Origin: Ruegeria atlantica
GTDB taxonomy: Bacteria > Pseudomonadota > Alphaproteobacteria > Rhodobacterales > Rhodobacteraceae
Assembly: GCF_013032505.1 (NCBI RefSeq)
Contig: NZ_WQCG01000002.1
Coordinates: 682,001 to 746,000 of the forward strand
Direction of reading: 5' to 3'
Length of the DNA stretch: 64,000 nt
The notes under the pieces are model-generated. The model made no database searches. It was not told the DNA's origin and saw nothing but the letters and a program-made list of their open reading frames with translations. The translations under genes and the position numbers were made by a program. Position 1 is the stretch's first letter. The number at the start of each line of letters is the position of its first letter. Below are positions 63,398 through 64,000 of the stretch, piece after piece.

Positions 63398-64000
63398 TCG
63401 TTATCTGCTCCAAAAGCGCTTCAAGTTCATCCACATGGCGCATTGCCTCTGCCGCAGGAATCCGATGTGGAAGGTTCCGGATGGTCTTCAACACCGTTTC
63501 CAGCTTACGAGAGAGATCCGGATTGTGCCGTGCTACATAATCCAAAAAGACCTTTGGTTCGGCATAGTGATGGGCAAGCGCCGGGCCAAACAAGGCTGAT
63601 GCTGAGGCCGCCAGCCGTGCCTTTGCGTATTCGCCGGTCAAAGCTCCGTCTTGATCTGACAGCCGCATTAGGCGCGCCCGCGCGCGCACTGCCAGCGACT
63701 TTGCGCTTGTATCGTCGTCATCCTCGGCCTGCACCGGGCCATAGCGTTGCCATGAACGCCAGATAAACAGCGCCAACGCCAGGACCCCACCCAGCCACAG
63801 CATCAGGAATGGCGGTCCAAAAAACTGCTTCAGATCCGTCCAGCTGCGTTCATAGCGCACGCTCTCCGCGGGGTCCGATAGCCAGACTTCACGGCTGTAG
63901 TCGATCATCACGTTGCGTTCTGCCGCAAGAGAACTCAGGAGATTGTGCGCGATAGCTGCATTGTCGCCAATGCGCAGCCCATGATTGTTCAGCAAATCCG
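63387..64000 (-). CDS. DUF4350-domain membrane protein (partial; N-terminus outside window)
   Basis: The frame is open to the window edge and gives about 204 C-terminal residues. It begins LLNNHGLRIGDNAAIAHNLL, the end of a GATase-like DUF4350 domain. One helix follows (FGPPFLMLWLGGVLALALFI), then a cytoplasmic charged tail (LAVRARARLMRLSDQDGALT). It is the first known gene of the MoxR/DUF58 operon here. Confidence 0.75.
   Translation of the reverse strand, partial: DLLNNHGLRIGDNAAIAHNLLSSLAAERNVMIDYSREVWLSDPAESVRYERSWTDLKQFFGPPFLMLWLGGVLALALFIWRSWQRYGPVQAEDDDDTSAKSLAVRARARLMRLSDQDGALTGEYAKARLAASASALFGPALAHHYAEPKVFLDYVARHNPDLSRKLETVLKTIRNLPHRIPAAEAMRHVDELEALLEQITNDT

Noticed and set aside
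1..64000. CRISPR arrays, tRNA/rRNA genes, prophage, integrases or intact insertion sequences
   Set aside because: No regularly spaced repeats, transposase or integrase frames, or recognisable RNA genes were seen by eye.

Overview
The window looks like the chromosome of a marine roseobacter-group alphaproteobacterium (Rhodobacterales). This rests on gene content: TRAP and tripartite tricarboxylate (TTT) transporters, sulfonate degradation genes, MttB-like methyltransferases without pyrrolysine, a dimethylglycine-dehydrogenase-like flavoprotein, a Rieske demethylase and a betaine-type ABC transporter. GC is moderately high and genes are tightly packed, with many 1-11 base overlaps. I saw no rRNA, tRNA, CRISPR array, prophage or intact insertion sequence.

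Layout. 1-3.5 kb: end of a TMADH-type flavoprotein, a Rieske oxygenase and MttB copy 1, followed by a frameshifted class III aminotransferase remnant. 3.5-9.5 kb: a HupE/UreJ-type membrane protein with a large exported partner, a GntH-like metallo-hydrolase, and a divergent TPR regulator. 10-17 kb: an MDR reductase, hemerythrin plus glutathionyl-hydroquinone reductase, a cysteine synthase, and an AGCS symporter overlapping a glutaminase. 17-21 kb: a sulfatase, a DUF3179 protein, an outer-membrane barrel and a decayed gene. 21.6-30.7 kb: a long minus-strand operon for dihydroxypropanesulfonate (DHPS): TRAP transporter, HpsN-type dehydrogenase, SDR and MDR dehydrogenases, UspA and ComDE. It ends in a strong terminator and is controlled by a divergent LacI regulator with two palindromic operators. 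30.7-48.6 kb: a quaternary-amine/guanidino-like region with a DMGDH-like protein, MttB copy 2, two ureohydrolases, a betaine ABC transporter and an operon of aldehyde dehydrogenase, M19 dipeptidase, unknown protein, DUF3726 and Ldh-type dehydrogenase. 48.6-55.7 kb: LacI regulator, TctABC-type transporter, and SauS- and SauT-like enzymes (sulfoacetate). 55.7-64 kb: DEAD-box helicase, a membrane protein, and a DUF4350-MoxR-DUF58-SpoIIM-RDD operon running off the edge.

How it fits together. The two sulfonate blocks both lead to sulfoacetaldehyde: DHPS through sulfolactate and sulfopyruvate (ComDE), and sulfoacetate through sulfoacetyl-CoA (SauT, SauS). The next enzyme, sulfoacetaldehyde acetyltransferase (Xsc), is not in the window, and neither is an obvious dedicated sulfolactate dehydrogenase; the Ldh-type gene at 47.6 kb is one candidate. 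Between them lies a region that appears to take up and demethylate N-methylated, possibly guanidino-containing, compounds. Its substrate cannot be named from sequence alone and it is the best candidate here for an undescribed pathway.
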